Source: Amia ocellicauda
Lineage: Eukaryota > Chordata > Actinopteri > Amiiformes > Amiidae
Assembly (NCBI RefSeq): GCF_036373705.1
Contig: NC_089869.1
Coordinates: forward strand, 15,153,550-15,217,549
Direction: 5' to 3'
Length of the DNA stretch: 64,000 nucleotides
In this document: piece by piece, positions 14,924 to 27,064 of the stretch
How the letters are laid out: every line of letters starts with the position of its first letter
How positions within the stretch are numbered: the stretch's first letter is position 1
Program-made: the position numbers and the translations under genes
The notes under the pieces: generated by a model
What the model saw: only the letters and a program-made list of their open reading frames with translations
Databases searched by the model: none
What the model was told of the DNA's origin: nothing

Positions 14924-17856
14924 ATGGTCGTTTTGAAAGGGATACCCTCTATCCTTTCACCGGGATTGCTGTACACTTTAGCTAAAATGGGTCACGGCGA
15001 TGAACTGGGTAAGAGGGAGAGAGAGAGCTGTTATTTCACGTCCATGCTGAGGATAGAAGAAGGGCAGAAATGTACTGAACAATGTGGTCAATCTGAGGCT
15101 GCATTATTAGATACTACGCAAGCATACATAACTCGATGATGCATTTGATCAGCCTTAGACAACAGTTTCATTTGACATGTTTTGAAGAGATCATTACAGC
15201 AGAAACGCATGCACTGACCTTTAGAAGAAGTGGTCTGCATTTCACTGAAGTCGTAATACTATTACTAAGCATAAATAGACTATTACACGCTATCTTTACA
15301 CTTTTACGACCTTTGTAACATCAAACTCAAACACTTGACAACATCCTCATAAAACACATCATACGACATCATGCAGATAATGCCCTGTGAAGTCACAATA
15401 AGGATCAATCATACAGAAGTGACTCATTACAGACTAAGCATGCTGTTTTCACATGCTTCCCACTGAGCGCCCCTCACTGTAGATCTGCATTGTGATTCAC
15501 TTCTGTAACCAAATTCCACATTACAATTAAGCATTGGCGCCATAATGCATGCCATTCGTTAACCCTTTCATATAGTTAATTTCAGACAGTCATCTGACAA
15601 TGTGTAGAACTTCTTGGAACTGGTGGAAAGTGTCTGTGAAATGTAAAATATACACTTTAAGTTGCATGAATGAAAAAAGTGTCAAATAATGCTTCTCAGA
15701 TTATTCTTCAGTTGCACATGTTTGTAAATTAAATGTATTTCTTCTATCACTTGTACATCTGTCTCACGGTTGCAGTTAATAGAAGTAACCTCTGCACCAT
15801 TTAAGTGCTTTACAGAAAGTCCTTCCAGTAGTTTCAAATTATATCCATTCTCTTGTGTTAGTTCTTGCAGATGCAAACTTTCCTGTTTGTTCGACTTGCC
15901 AGTGTGGGCCCACAGAAGTAAGGGCTGATGGTAAGTGTACATTTTTATTTGTATTTGGATGAATCCGGTGATATCTCAACTTATTGATTCTGCTTTACTC
16001 TGTTTAAGAGTGTCTTTTGCTGACTAATGATTTTGCGTCCAGGTTGTGTCTCTTGATAGTGAGTGTATTTGAAACTGCTCTTAGGGTCATGAAAACTGTA
16101 GATCAACAGGAGGGACACTTATACTTTCTCAAAAATCTGCAAGCAATGAATTTTTATTCACTTGTAACCACGGTTAAACAGTTCCTCTAATCATTTTGTA
16201 GGCCTGCGCATTCCTGAGCTTTTGGAAGCCATATTAAAGCTGTTTCCGCTTGACACTTACGTTCCCAGGCCGGTAGGTGTGCTATTCTTGATTTGAGCTG
16301 GAATATATTAAGTGTTGTCAGGGGAATATCGGGGAAGTGGTCCATAATGCATACTTTCTCAGACACTAAATGAAAACCAATGTGGCACCATTTCACATTT
16401 GTTTTAAATAAAATCCATCGAGACATAAAACATCGGAACATGACAGTAATAATCATGGGAAGAAAAGTAGGATCCAATTAACAATACTAATAATCTAATT
16501 ATATTTATACTGATGAAGAATAATTTTATATAACAAGTGACATGTGTTTGACCTAATTTGGATCAGATATCCACCTTTCACTTCTGTCTTCCATTGGAGT
16601 AAAACAATGTCTGTGTGTGACCAATTACGATTTGTTTGTATTATTTTGATATATATGGTGGTACTGAAGAGAGGCAGGTACTTATGTCTCATTAAAGTGG
16701 AATAATAGTACCTGCAGAGAAGAAGGCCCATCTTACCAACCTCCCAGACAGGCTGCTCGACAACTGAGGAACTGCTGGTATCGATACCGAAGGCACAAAT
16801 GAAATGTCAGACCTTTGTAGATTATATATATAAGTCAGCTATGAGAGCCTGTCTTTAGTCATCTTGTTATTTGTCTTGCATAATAGGCAGCTGTTATGGA
16901 TATGGTGGAAGATGACAAACTGAGAGGTCTAAAGGTGCCCGTGTGGGAAGTGTACAAAGAACTTCTAAATCAAGGGGGATCTGATGTAAGTCACATAATT
17001 ACTGTAATTAGGGGGTACTCAAAAGAGTCTAAGGGATATCGGTCATTTCCAGGAGTTTGAAGCTGCATTTTAGAATACCATGTTAAGGATACAGCTGGGA
17101 ATGTGTGCTAAATCATAGTTACTTCATTAAAAAGCAATAGTCAACTGTTGCTGTAGTCTGCGTTTTTCTATGTCCAAATCTTTTTGATGAGTTCGATGGT
17201 TTCCAACACGATTCTACGGTCGGTGGTATAGTAAGTAAGATAGTTGATAATGGATAAATAGTATATCTTTCTGTCTCTGTAGTTTTTAGCAAGTCTTCTG
17301 TAAGTTTAGTCACTTGATTTCGTTTTGTTGGATTGCAGCGAGTAGTTGTGAAACTCTCCTCTTTAGTTGTGGTTCTGCTTATAATTTATTGCCACATTTC
17401 TCTCATTCCTTTAGAAACCTTTAGAAAAATTGGAAAGGTTTGCGTTTTATGAACGGGCTAAGAAAGCGTTTGCTGTGGTAGCAACAGGGTAAGATTTACT
17501 TTTATAGATTTTAAAATACAAAAAGAATCATAAATATTAATCATGACGGCATTTAAACCTGTGTTACTGTAGGCACATTTATAACGCAAGTTGCTGGTTT
17601 ATACTGATGAAACATAAAAGCTCCATTTCTACTCTAAATCATATTTTCTCAGTATGATGAGCAATTGTTGTTTTAGATTGATCTGAATTGTATTGAAATA
17701 TTTAAATTAAGTACCACTTTACATTTTTGTGAGCTCCATTAAATCTGATGCTTACTAATGGTGTATTATTTCTTCACTAATCTTTTTAGAGAGACCTCCC
17801 TTTATGGTAACCTCATCATCAAAAAAGGTGTTATTGCTGCAGAAGATCTGTGTTGA
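14924..17856 (+). CDS. fuom: L-fucose mutarotase (6 exons)
   Basis: It interconverts alpha and beta anomers of L-fucose in the fucose salvage pathway (RbsD/FucU family, cytosolic). Exons I place are 14924-15008, 15862-15930, 16202-16272, 16887-16985, 17415-17488 and 17790-17856. Phases join cleanly to 154 residues, the human length. Family landmarks are all present: KGIPSILSPGLLYTLAKMGHGDE with the catalytic His24, LADANFP with Asp32, LPLD-type FPLD with Asp69, RFAFYERAKKAFAVVATGE with Tyr120, and LYGN at 138-140. The C-terminus IIKKGVIAAEDLC is a few residues longer after the usual KGV. An AATAAA lies at 18221-18226. It follows echs1 in the same direction, as in mammals. Confidence 0.96.
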
Positions 17857-18220
17857 CTGGAAGACTGTGCTTTTGAGACTAAAGTGATTATGATAGTGTC
17901 TGACAATTAGATTTTTCTAGTTGTGTCCAAAAAATTATGAGCTCACTTTCTTGTGCAAATAATTTTCCTGCAGCCCCACCATAAAAAACGGACTTTGAAA
18001 AGTTACTGAAGGAGGCTGGGCTCGGTCACTAAATAAACAAGTGGTTGCAGAGCTTACAAATGACTGCTAAGAATAGTGAAAATAATCTTTAAAACTTGGG
18101 CTGCTCCCTTGATAGGTGGAGGTCAGTAACATCTGATTAGCCATGTGTATTACACAATCAAGTTGATAAATCCATATGAAATAGACATGTATAATGTAAA
18201 AAATGCATGTTTAATGTTAC

Positions 18221-18504
18221 AATAAAGCTGATGTTAATCAACAGACTCATTTTATGATTTATTTGGTAATGGCTAATGCAGTTGTGACTTACACTACTTT
18301 CAAACATTTCTCTGCATCTGCATTGCAAGGTTTAAAGAACAGAAGGTGTTTCCCATAATGCACAGGGGTGGGATGGACTTAAAATGTATCCATTGCACAT
18401 CTGCCTACTATGGTCACAATATTACATTTCATTAGGGCCCCTGTTTTGCTTATATATATCATGGTTTGAAAACAAATTGCAGCACAATTCTTAATATTTT
18501 TATT
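18221..18504. terminator. Convergent polyadenylation signals of fuom and prap1
   Basis: AATAAA on the plus strand at 18221-18226 serves fuom. TTTATT at 18499-18504 reads AATAAA on the minus strand, about 150 bases past the prap1 stop. The two genes therefore end tail to tail with about 280 bases between signals. Confidence 0.6.
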
Positions 18505-18654
18505 TGAATAGATACATGCAGAACTATTACACTTTAGTAATGCATTTTCTATAGGAAGTCTACTCATTCTTCAGTGTTTGATTGAAAATAATCTAGTCAA
18601 ACTGCCATAAATTGTATCATTTGTTTTTTGGGGGGAAGGGAGGTGGGATCCCTT

Positions 18655-21318
18655 TTATGCTCTGTGATAAATATGATCTAGGTCTTCCTCTGGCTTGTCG
18701 TAAATGTAGTCAGTGTCATATCTCGGCTGCTCCACCTTCACTGGAGGGTCATGACGTGGATCAGAGAGAGAGGAGGAATGGTACAAATGGTCCATGTCCT
18801 CCTCTGGCTCTTGAACTTGTGAAGCATACAATCCTGCCTCTTCCCTCTCGAGCTTCGAAGGGCCAAGTTCAGACTTGTGATAAATGTCATCCATATCTGG
18901 CTCTGCTTCCTTGTACATCTCAGGCAGTGGATCTATGCCCTGCATGTAAGATGGCCTGTCCTGCTGAACTGCTTTTTCCACCTGGTCTTGAGGGAAGGTA
19001 TGATAAGTTTCGTCTTCGTCCTCTTCTGCTTTGTAATATTTTCGTTCCTGTGAGTTCTTCACAACTTTAAAGAACAACATGTAGGGATCAACGTCATCAT
19101 CAGTGATGCCTTGGTCTTCAGGGGGTTCAACCTCCTTCAGTCCTACAGACATCTTCACATCGAGGTCGCCAGTCCTGTGTTGTTATTTTATTTTATGTTA
19201 ATAACATTTACATTTTATTCAGCACAAGACATTTCACAGGTGTCCTGTGTTAACAGTTGGGATAGAAAATAAAATATGTAATTGTTATGTATAAATTGTA
19301 ATATTTACGTGAAATTTGCACGTTCAGGTACATAGATTCAGCCTTTTAGGGTTAGTCTAAAAACCCTTCACTGGATTTTGTCCTCATTAAGCAAAAAACG
19401 TTGGGCACAAAGATTTTGCTGCTTCTGTTAATCTTTGTTGCTAGAAAAAGGTAAGGTGGCTTATCTACCAGATTTCTTTGTTCTTGTATCTCACTTAATA
19501 AGTGTCCTAATTGTACAGGTCTGCACTGATAACATACTCTGGGGACAATGGAAATCAGTACATTGTAATCATTATAATAATGAAAATGCTCCAGATGTAA
19601 TTAAAATATAAAAATATCAGGAAGATGAACTAGTATACAGATATAAATATTATAAGGACTATATATCAGTATTCTAATCTGTAAACTGCATTTGAAAGCA
19701 TACTTCATAAAGTTTTTAACACAATACTTCAATGCCGATTAGTTGTATAGCCGAAATCCAACATTTAAAGAAATTAACCTTTAAAATTACCCAAGGAGTT
19801 TAAAAATTGTACGGCCCCTCTGACAAACTAAACATTTCATCTTATTTTCTTCTTATTATCCAAATCATTTTACTGTATGTTTTATCTCTAGAATATGCAA
19901 ACTATACGTTTAAAATCTGAAACCACTGAAACTCGTGTTATGTAGTCGGGACTTGCCTTTTCAATACATTGTCCACGGAAATGCATTCTAACAGGATTCG
20001 TTACAAGTGGAGTACACCTGTATCGAGTTATTGTTTGAATGAGCAAGGCAGGACAAATTATTAACACATTGTAAATGGGAAACACTTACTTCAAAACTTC
20101 CTGTTGTTCACCAGGGTCATGTTTGTCCTGAAAGGGCATTAAAGCTGTAAGCATGTGATTACATTCCTAATTACTTTGGACTTGCTGTTTTTAGTAATAT
20201 ACCATTGGTGGCCTTGTGCCATATTGCACTGTATTGCACAATGTAATGTAGACTTGCAAATAGTATGTTGCAAGCAGATTTGATTGAAAACATGTATTCA
20301 GTTCAGTTCTCTTGGTTTCTTTTGAAAAATATACTGAATTCAGAAACAATTTTGCATCCTTCCTTCAAAAGCACTTAAATGGTTTTACTGTTTACAAATC
20401 AATAATTACTCTGGATTCACAATATCATGCTTCAGACCAGTTTAATATTCATTTAATAACTGCAGTGTTGTTTGGTACAGTATTTAATAACCGTTTGCTT
20501 TAATTTAGTTCTGTGCATTATTAGGTCATGCATATTGCCAATAAAAGGAGTATAGTAACAATAAAGTCAGTTTATTGTATACTTCTAAAGTTGGCACTGA
20601 TTTGATTACAAACTCTGAAGCAATAGTTGTTACACATTGGAAATCATCAGTATCATTTTCTGACTTCCTATTTTTAAACTAGAAATCATGCAATCCTTCA
20701 TTTTTATATTGAAATAAATATACTTAAAGATTACACTGGGATATAGGTATATTGACACTTTGTCCGCTTTGTATTTCTGATAACTTTCCCCATGGCAGTG
20801 TGAAGGTTAATAGTGACTGTTACAGAATGCCTCTGTAGCCATCTGTAGCATACATTTAACAGAAACACACAAAAATAAATATGATAAATGTAGTATAATC
20901 ATTTTTAAACTGAAATGACTGGTTATATTTGGATATATATGGATGGAAAATCATAAGAAAAAGACCACAAAAATGATTTAATATATCGTCACTAAATGTG
21001 CCACACAAATGGACTGACATAACATGCATCAAATTGAATACATACCCAGTCAGAGTATGGCTTTGCTGTGGAGCCACTGAGGATTATAGATACGCCAAAT
21101 AATAGGAAAATCCTGAAAGTGAACACAAACACATTGGAGGAAAATAGGACACATTTGTAAGTTTGTATGTGTGTAACAATGCAGACTGAATACACACTAT
21201 TAAATTACAGTTCCAACAGTATGAATGCAATATGTTAAATGTTGGATTATATCATTTAACCTTAAGATGGATCGGGGAATTGTGTAAAAGACACTAACCC
21301 AACCATTACCAGTGTCAT
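18655..21318 (-). CDS. prap1: Proline-rich acidic protein 1 (PRAP1) orthologue, 4 exons
   Basis: I join four minus-strand exons: 21318-21299, 21112-21046, 20127-20090 and 19174-18655. All borders are GT/AG and phases fit, giving 214 residues without cysteine. Residues 1-23 form a strong signal peptide (hydrophobic core GIFLLFGVSIIL, cleavage after STA). The rest is acidic and predicted disordered. The segment DVKMSVGLKEVEPPED (47-62) parallels human IKMQVKH...VVEPPEK. The motif acidic-x-D-x-[IL]-Y-[HD] recurs (DMDDIYHK, DMDHLYHS, DTDYIYDK, DLDHIYHR), and the end EEDLDHIYH nearly equals human EEDQDHIYH. The place between fuom and caly and the opposite strand match mammals. Mammalian PRAP1 is a secreted gut lipid-binding protein aiding lipoprotein assembly; the same role here is inference. 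An upstream in-frame ATG at 21366 would add 16 residues and bury the signal peptide, so I prefer 21318. Confidence 0.85.
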
Positions 21319-21369
21319 TGATGCAATGAGATAATTGCTGAAATCTTCTACTCGTAAGCCTGACATTTA

Positions 21370-23013
21370 AAATGAATTCACAAAGAAATTGCAGGGACTG
21401 TTCAGATAAAAGGAAAGGGATTGAAGTGTGGAATTGTACAAATTTCCTTTTACTAGGAAATGCTGCTTATGTCACAACTTGGACAAATGGATAGTGGAAA
21501 CCAGAAACTGACACATGACAATTGTAACCAATTGTATACCACAGATAATTTATTTTTTAACACAAAATACGTTGTAGATACTGAGCAATTATTTCAACCA
21601 AAGCTAACACCCCCACACACACGGACAATATAAATTACATTACGAACAGGGCATTTTGACCTTATCAGGCTTCATGTTACATTTAAATTTTACACAAATA
21701 AACAAGAGCAGCCAGAGTTCTTTCATGTTCTTTATAGCAGCCTCTTAAACCCCAGTCATTGCTGTTACATTGCTGTTTTTGTAGCTAAAATGTACACAGA
21801 CATAAAACACAAAAATTAAAAACAATTTGAATAAGTAAATGCTGAAACTCTCATTGCACTTCCAGTCAAAAGAGATTAATCAAACCTTAGTGTTGCCATT
21901 GGTCTGGATAGATAAATGATCTGTTTGTTTCAAGTCATACGTTTCACACTTCATTAAAATAAACAAGCAGTAAATTAGTTTTAGGTTAACTGTAAAATCC
22001 AAACAATAGGTCACATTTTCATGTCTGACTGAGCAGCATACTTGAACTAATTTGGATTTAAAATAGCAGTTACCAATATGTTTGGAAGTGTGTAATTTGT
22101 ATCAGAAAATACAGCTTATTTACAGTTGTGCGTAACAAAGATTGTACATTATTGCTTGTGTAACTGGAGATCATTGTAAAATGAATGAAGAAAAAGGTTA
22201 CAAAATAAGCTTTATTGACAAACTTAATATACTAGAATAGTCATTCAAAAGAAAAAATTAAAAATAAAATGCAATTCAAAGGGAAAAGTACCATGTTTTA
22301 AAAGCATATCTGCAAAGAATGACACTTTCACCTTCAATGGTTTAATTTATCAACTGCCCAAAACTATAAATGCACCAGATCTCGTGCTGCAAAAACATGT
22401 TTCACCTATAAGCATTGTTACAACAAAATCATTAAAATTGTAACCCAGGAAGAGAAGAATAAAGAATTGCACTGGAAACTAATCAAAAAAGCAGTTTTCT
22501 CCTTTTTCACTGAGATCACAAACATTCTATAAGAAATAAAATAACTTGTTACTGATGTGTCTCAAGCTATTAAAATGTTTTGTCAAACTAGATTTAGTTT
22601 TGTGGGTCTTGTGAGATAAAGCACAATTGTATGTAAATTTGTTCAGCATTTCATTATATCAGCTCCAGAACTGTATTTATGATTTTTAAAACTGGTTAGT
22701 TAATAAGCTTTGACAATTAATGTAAATATGGAAATATTATCATATTCTTACCTAAACATGGTTCCTTCCTGATTGTATTGCTTGCAAGAGCAGAAGGCAG
22801 TGTGAACAATGTGAATGGAAATAGAACAATAATGCCAAAAGAAAGAGTAAAGTCCATTTAATAAATACATTCCTGGGACTTTGTACCATTTTATGAGCTC
22901 ATGTTTAGATTCTTAGATAGCTTAACTGAGCTTCATAAAATGAATGGCAGCTGGGCAGACAATTCAGATGGTTTACCTGCATGCTGCTTGTGTTCTCACT
23001 AAATATACATGTA
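21370..23013. other. prap1 upstream interval
   Basis: It must contain the prap1 promoter on the minus strand, but no TATA box or clear element was recognised. The rest is AT-rich with no coding frame. Confidence 0.4.
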
Positions 23014-24183
23014 TGAAGTGAATAACACTGATAATCTCGTTATCATGGCACCTGTCAGTGGGTGGGATATATTAGGCAGCAAGTGAACATTTTGTCCTCA
23101 AAGTCAATGTGTTAGAAGCAGGAAAAATGGGCAGCGTAAGGATCTGAGCGACTTTGACAAGGGCCAAATTGTGATGGCTAGACCACTGGGTCAGAGCATC
23201 TCCAAAACTGCAGCTCTTGTGGGGTGTTCCCAGTCTGCAGTGGTCAGTACCTATCAAAAGTGGTGCAAGGAAGGAAAAGCGGTGAAACCGGTGACAGGGT
23301 CATGGGCGGCCAAGGCTCATTGATGCACGTGGGGAGCGAAGGCTGACCCGTGTGGTCCGATCCAGCAGACGAGCTACTGTAGCTCAAATTGCTGAAAAAG
23401 TTAATGCTGGTTCTGATAGAAAGGTGTCAGAACACACAGTGCATCGCAGTTTGTTGCGTATGGGGCTGCGTAGCTGCAGACCAGTCAGGGTGCCCATGCT
23501 GACCCCTGTCCACTGCCGAAAGCGCCTACAATGGGCACGTGAGCATCAGAACTGGACCACAGAGCAATGGAAGAAGGTGGCCTGGTCTGATGAATCACGT
23601 TTTCTTTTACATCACGTGGATGGCCGGGTGCGTGTGCGTCGCTTACCTGGAGAACACATGGCACCAGGATGCACTATGGGAAGAAGACAAGCCGGTGGAG
23701 GCAGTGTGATGCTTTGGGCAATGTTCTGCTGGGAAACCTTGGGTCCTGCCATTCATGTGGATGTTACTTTGACACGTACCACCTACCTAAGCACTGTTGC
23801 AGACCATGTACACCCTTTCATGAAAACGGTATTCCCTGATTGCATTGGCCTCTTTCAGCAGGATAATGCGCCCTGCCACAAAGCAAAAATGGTTCAGGAA
23901 TGGTTTGAGGAACACAACAACGAGTTCAAGGTGTTGACTTGGCCTCCCAATTCCCCAGATCTCAATCCAATCGAGCATCTGTGGGATGTGCTGAACAAAC
24001 AAGTCCGATCCATGGAGGCCCCACCTCGCAATTTACAGGACTTAAAGCATCTGCTGCTAACGTCTTGGTGCCAGATACCACAGCACACCTTCAGAGGTCT
24101 AGTGGAGTCCATGCCTCGACGGGTCGGGGCTGTTTTGGCGGCAAAAGGCAGGTGGTCATAATGTTATGGCTGATCGGTGTATA
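23014..24183 (+). mobile_element. Tc1/mariner DNA transposon, 5'-truncated
   Basis: The right end carries a terminal inverted repeat running through AATGTTATGGCTGATCGGTG to about 24180, followed by a TA-rich tract. The sequence from about 23014 matches, from memory, the inner part of a very common fish Tc1-like element. The matching left terminal repeat is absent: AT-rich flank joins straight to the internal sequence near 23014. The element is therefore not mobile. It lies between prap1 and caly. Confidence 0.85.
23127..24161 (+). pseudogene. Tc1-like transposase, frameshifted
   Basis: From 23352 to the stop at 24159-24161 a frame of 269 codons stays open. It holds the DDE catalytic triad: Asp in WSDES, Asp in QQDNAPCH and Glu in DLNPIEHLW. 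The family start is the ATG at 23127, but a base appears lost a few codons in (GGCAGCG where I recall GGCAAGCG), giving a TGA at 23145. A base appears gained near 23286 (GTGAAACCGG), which restores the frame. The N-terminal DNA-binding part is thus out of frame. Near the 3' end about 20 bases seem lost after GCAAAAGG, removing the usual stop so that the frame runs into the terminal repeat. The family comparisons are from memory. A functional product is unlikely. Confidence 0.85.

Positions 24184-24216
<33 letters not shown>
24181..24216. repeat. (AT)n tract beside the Tc1 right end
   Basis: An alternating TA run directly abuts the right terminal repeat, as expected for insertion at a TA dinucleotide followed by slippage. 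Confidence 0.9.
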
Positions 24217-24220
<4 letters not shown>

Positions 24221-25776
24221 GTAGATTATGGTGTTATGTAATGGCAAATTACTTAATTATTTTTAATCTTATATTAGATATTTTTCACTTAGAAAAGTAC
24301 AGCTAAAATAAAGGAAACGTACAGTTACGTCTTGATATGTTCTATGAATTTGTTGTACAATTGCAGTTGTATGCTGTTATGAAAGTATCCAAAAGACATC
24401 AATATAGTATACACTATAGCCCATAAATAAAGCCTAAGATTAGAAAAGTAAGTATTTTATGTATAATTACTAAGTTATTTTAAAATTATGAAGCATAATT
24501 GATTTACAGAGGACATCCAGAGAGTGCATGGATTTTTATTTATGCTTTTGTCACATGCACACCTTTGTGTGTGTGTGTGTGTTACAAGAAATGTGAATAC
24601 AAAGTATGTTTGCATTGTAGCCTTTCATCCATTGTCTCATTAGGGTGTTCTACAGAATGCAACACTTGAATTTCAGAATCTGTTTTTACCTAGTTTTGAT
24701 CTGTTCAATAAAATATGTATTAATGTTTTTACGGTATATTAATTTTTGTGCCAAACTGATGTGTAGGTTCCCCAAACAATGAACTCTCATCTGAACCAGT
24801 ATTTTTTTAAAGTGTCAAACATCAACAAACCCTCAAAAAACTAAATCATAATGAAGAACCAATAAAGATGTTTAAATCCTTTGCAAAATGTCTCTTTAAT
24901 AAGTTCTGCTGTGATGGTATTAATGTTTAACACTCAATTTAAATTGTCCTGAATTGCTGTGCTGCTTCATTTACTGTATGCATTTCAAAATAAAACCTTT
25001 GGACCAGTATCAAATTATTATTATATGCACAGCCTTTATATGCCGAGCTGATGTAGTCTAAAGTGTTTTGTTTTGTCAATCATGTAGGCTAGCTACAGGA
25101 GCCAATCTATATGAACAAGTGAAATCAACTGACCTGTGTCACCTGAAACTGGCTTTGAATACAAATCATCAACCAATGGCGAGGCATTGCAGAAGGGCCT
25201 TTCGCCTATTTAGTTCAAATAAAATAACTACGGGGATACTCGAAATATTTACCAAGCTGACAGTCAAATCACCTGTTACACACTATTATCGAGTAACTGA
25301 TGACAATGAAACAGCTATGTAGCTAGTGGTTATTTGTTAACTAGTTACATAATGAAAGCTCTACAAATAGGACTGGTGATGGAAATAAAGTGCTCTGGAA
25401 TTAAATGTATTGCTTAATTCAATTAAGAACATCTTACTATCTGGTTTGGATAGCTTCATTATTATTACATTGAGTCGACTGATGTATGATTCAGACTGCA
25501 GCAGGTGGATATTTATATTGGTATTACAAGAGCTACTAAAATGGCATTTTCTTGGGTTTGTTAAAAGTATTGGGTAATCAGTGTTCTTTCCAGTAACATG
25601 GGGGATATTGCCAATATATTCTTTAAGGTACCTTGTCTTTTAAATACATAAACCATTCTTTAGCAAATGCAGCATTGGGATATGAACATGTTTTCGTTAT
25701 TCTAAGAGTGTTAATAAGCCACCGTTTTGAATTAAGGTCACATTAGTAACTAGGTGCTTCATTGCTTTTTCACCAG
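24217..25776. other. Interval with no recognised feature
   Basis: AT-rich sequence with a short GT run near 24568. No gene or known repeat was seen. Confidence 0.5.
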
Positions 25777-25915
25777 CATCCTGAAGGATGCAGCGAGGAC
25801 CCCAGTGCTGCTGCAAACCCAGCATCACCACGGCAACCAGTCTGGACCAGCCTGCCTCTGCTCCGCTCACTGTCAGAGCATCCCAGCCTCTGCAGCCATC
25901 AGCACCAGCACCGCC
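25777..25915 (+). other. Candidate internal exon, gene unknown
   Basis: A pyrimidine-rich acceptor (GCTTTTTCACCAG) ends at 25776 and a full donor GTAAGT starts at 25916. The 139 bases between are GC-rich in an AT-rich setting. Two frames are open throughout. The third has a stop at 25782 and then an ATG at 25788 open to the donor. It could be a 5' untranslated or alternative exon of caly, which lies downstream on the same strand, or part of a non-coding RNA. No protein family is recognised. Confidence 0.45.
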
Positions 25916-26379
25916 GTAAGTCTTTGTTCACTTTGGGTTTTCTTCATCGTCGTGTCTTGCAGCTTTTTCTTAATACTTCAATGCATTATTTCCATTATTC
26001 TCTTCAGCATTCACCAACATTGAATATTATCATATCATACTTTGCAACATATTCCATGTAACAGAGTATATATGCAATGAACTGGGGGATTGGAAAGCAG
26101 ACCTGTAGTGTCCTCAAACAAATGTGTTGCATTGAGTCAAACATTTTGCCTTTTGCTGATGTATTTCATGCTTTGCTCTGCTGAAGGAAAAACAGATCCA
26201 ATGAAAGCATTACGGGGACTTTTCATGCTTACATGTTTGGATTCAAGAATCGTTACTGAAAATTGCTTCCTCAATCTCGTCTGTTAATTGTTATGTGTGT
26301 GCTGTTTAATGTGAGATTAAAAGGAAGCATTACGTACATTTTTTTTGTTTTACCAACTCTCTGATATTGACCTCTCAGA

Positions 26380-26560
26380 GGGGGACAGCGAGAGACATGT
26401 ATGAGAGCGATGCTAGCCTCCGCCCATGCGGATCTCTGCAAGACAAAGAGCAGCAGATCACGGCAGGGCTGAGACGCAACCCGCACCGGCGCGATCGGCT
26501 CTCGCAACACGGCTCGGTTTGCGGAGGTTTTCATTGAATCCGTCGTGTTTGTCGTTATGA
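26380..26560. promoter_or_regulatory. CpG island-like patch, possible caly promoter
   Basis: About 180 bases hold roughly twenty CpGs, including CCGGCGCGATCGG, while the flanks are nearly free of CpG. It is upstream of caly and downstream of prap1. A possible donor (GCAGTGAGG) follows near 26637. The direction and the gene served are not shown by the sequence. Confidence 0.4.
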
Positions 26561-26973
26561 TGTGTGTTTGATAATGTGTATGATTTTTGGAAGATAGTTT
26601 TATCGGTCGGGCTCTGCACTTGGGACTGCAGCAAGCAGTGAGGTGCATGCTCTGTGTTTCAGTGGCTACAGGACCTCACGTCCTCCTAATACTAATCGAT
26701 TGGCAGAAGATGGCAGCCGTTTTGCTCATAAGTCAATAAAATAGCATCATCCAGTTGCGTTTTTTTTTTTTTTTTTGCATTTGTTTGGGTTTACTTGTTT
26801 TTGTCATATATATTTTTTTGTATAACATCATGATATTTTTACAGAACGAAAATATTACATATAATAACTACTGTAAACTAAACGAATGCATTTTAGAATA
26901 TCTTAAACGGTATATATATAATATATAATAATGATAATTTACAAATATTTTTGTATGTATGTGCATCTATCTA

Positions 26974-26978
<5 letters not shown>

Positions 26979-27061
<83 letters not shown>
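26979..27061. repeat. Compound microsatellite (CT)n(AT)n
   Basis: A run of CT dinucleotides is followed by an AT run of about 50 bases. Confidence 0.95.

Positions 27062-27064
<3 letters not shown>

Noticed and set aside
18612-19070. Plus-strand open frame of 152 codons
   Set aside because: It is antisense to the prap1 last exon; the minus-strand frame has the repeated motif and splice support.
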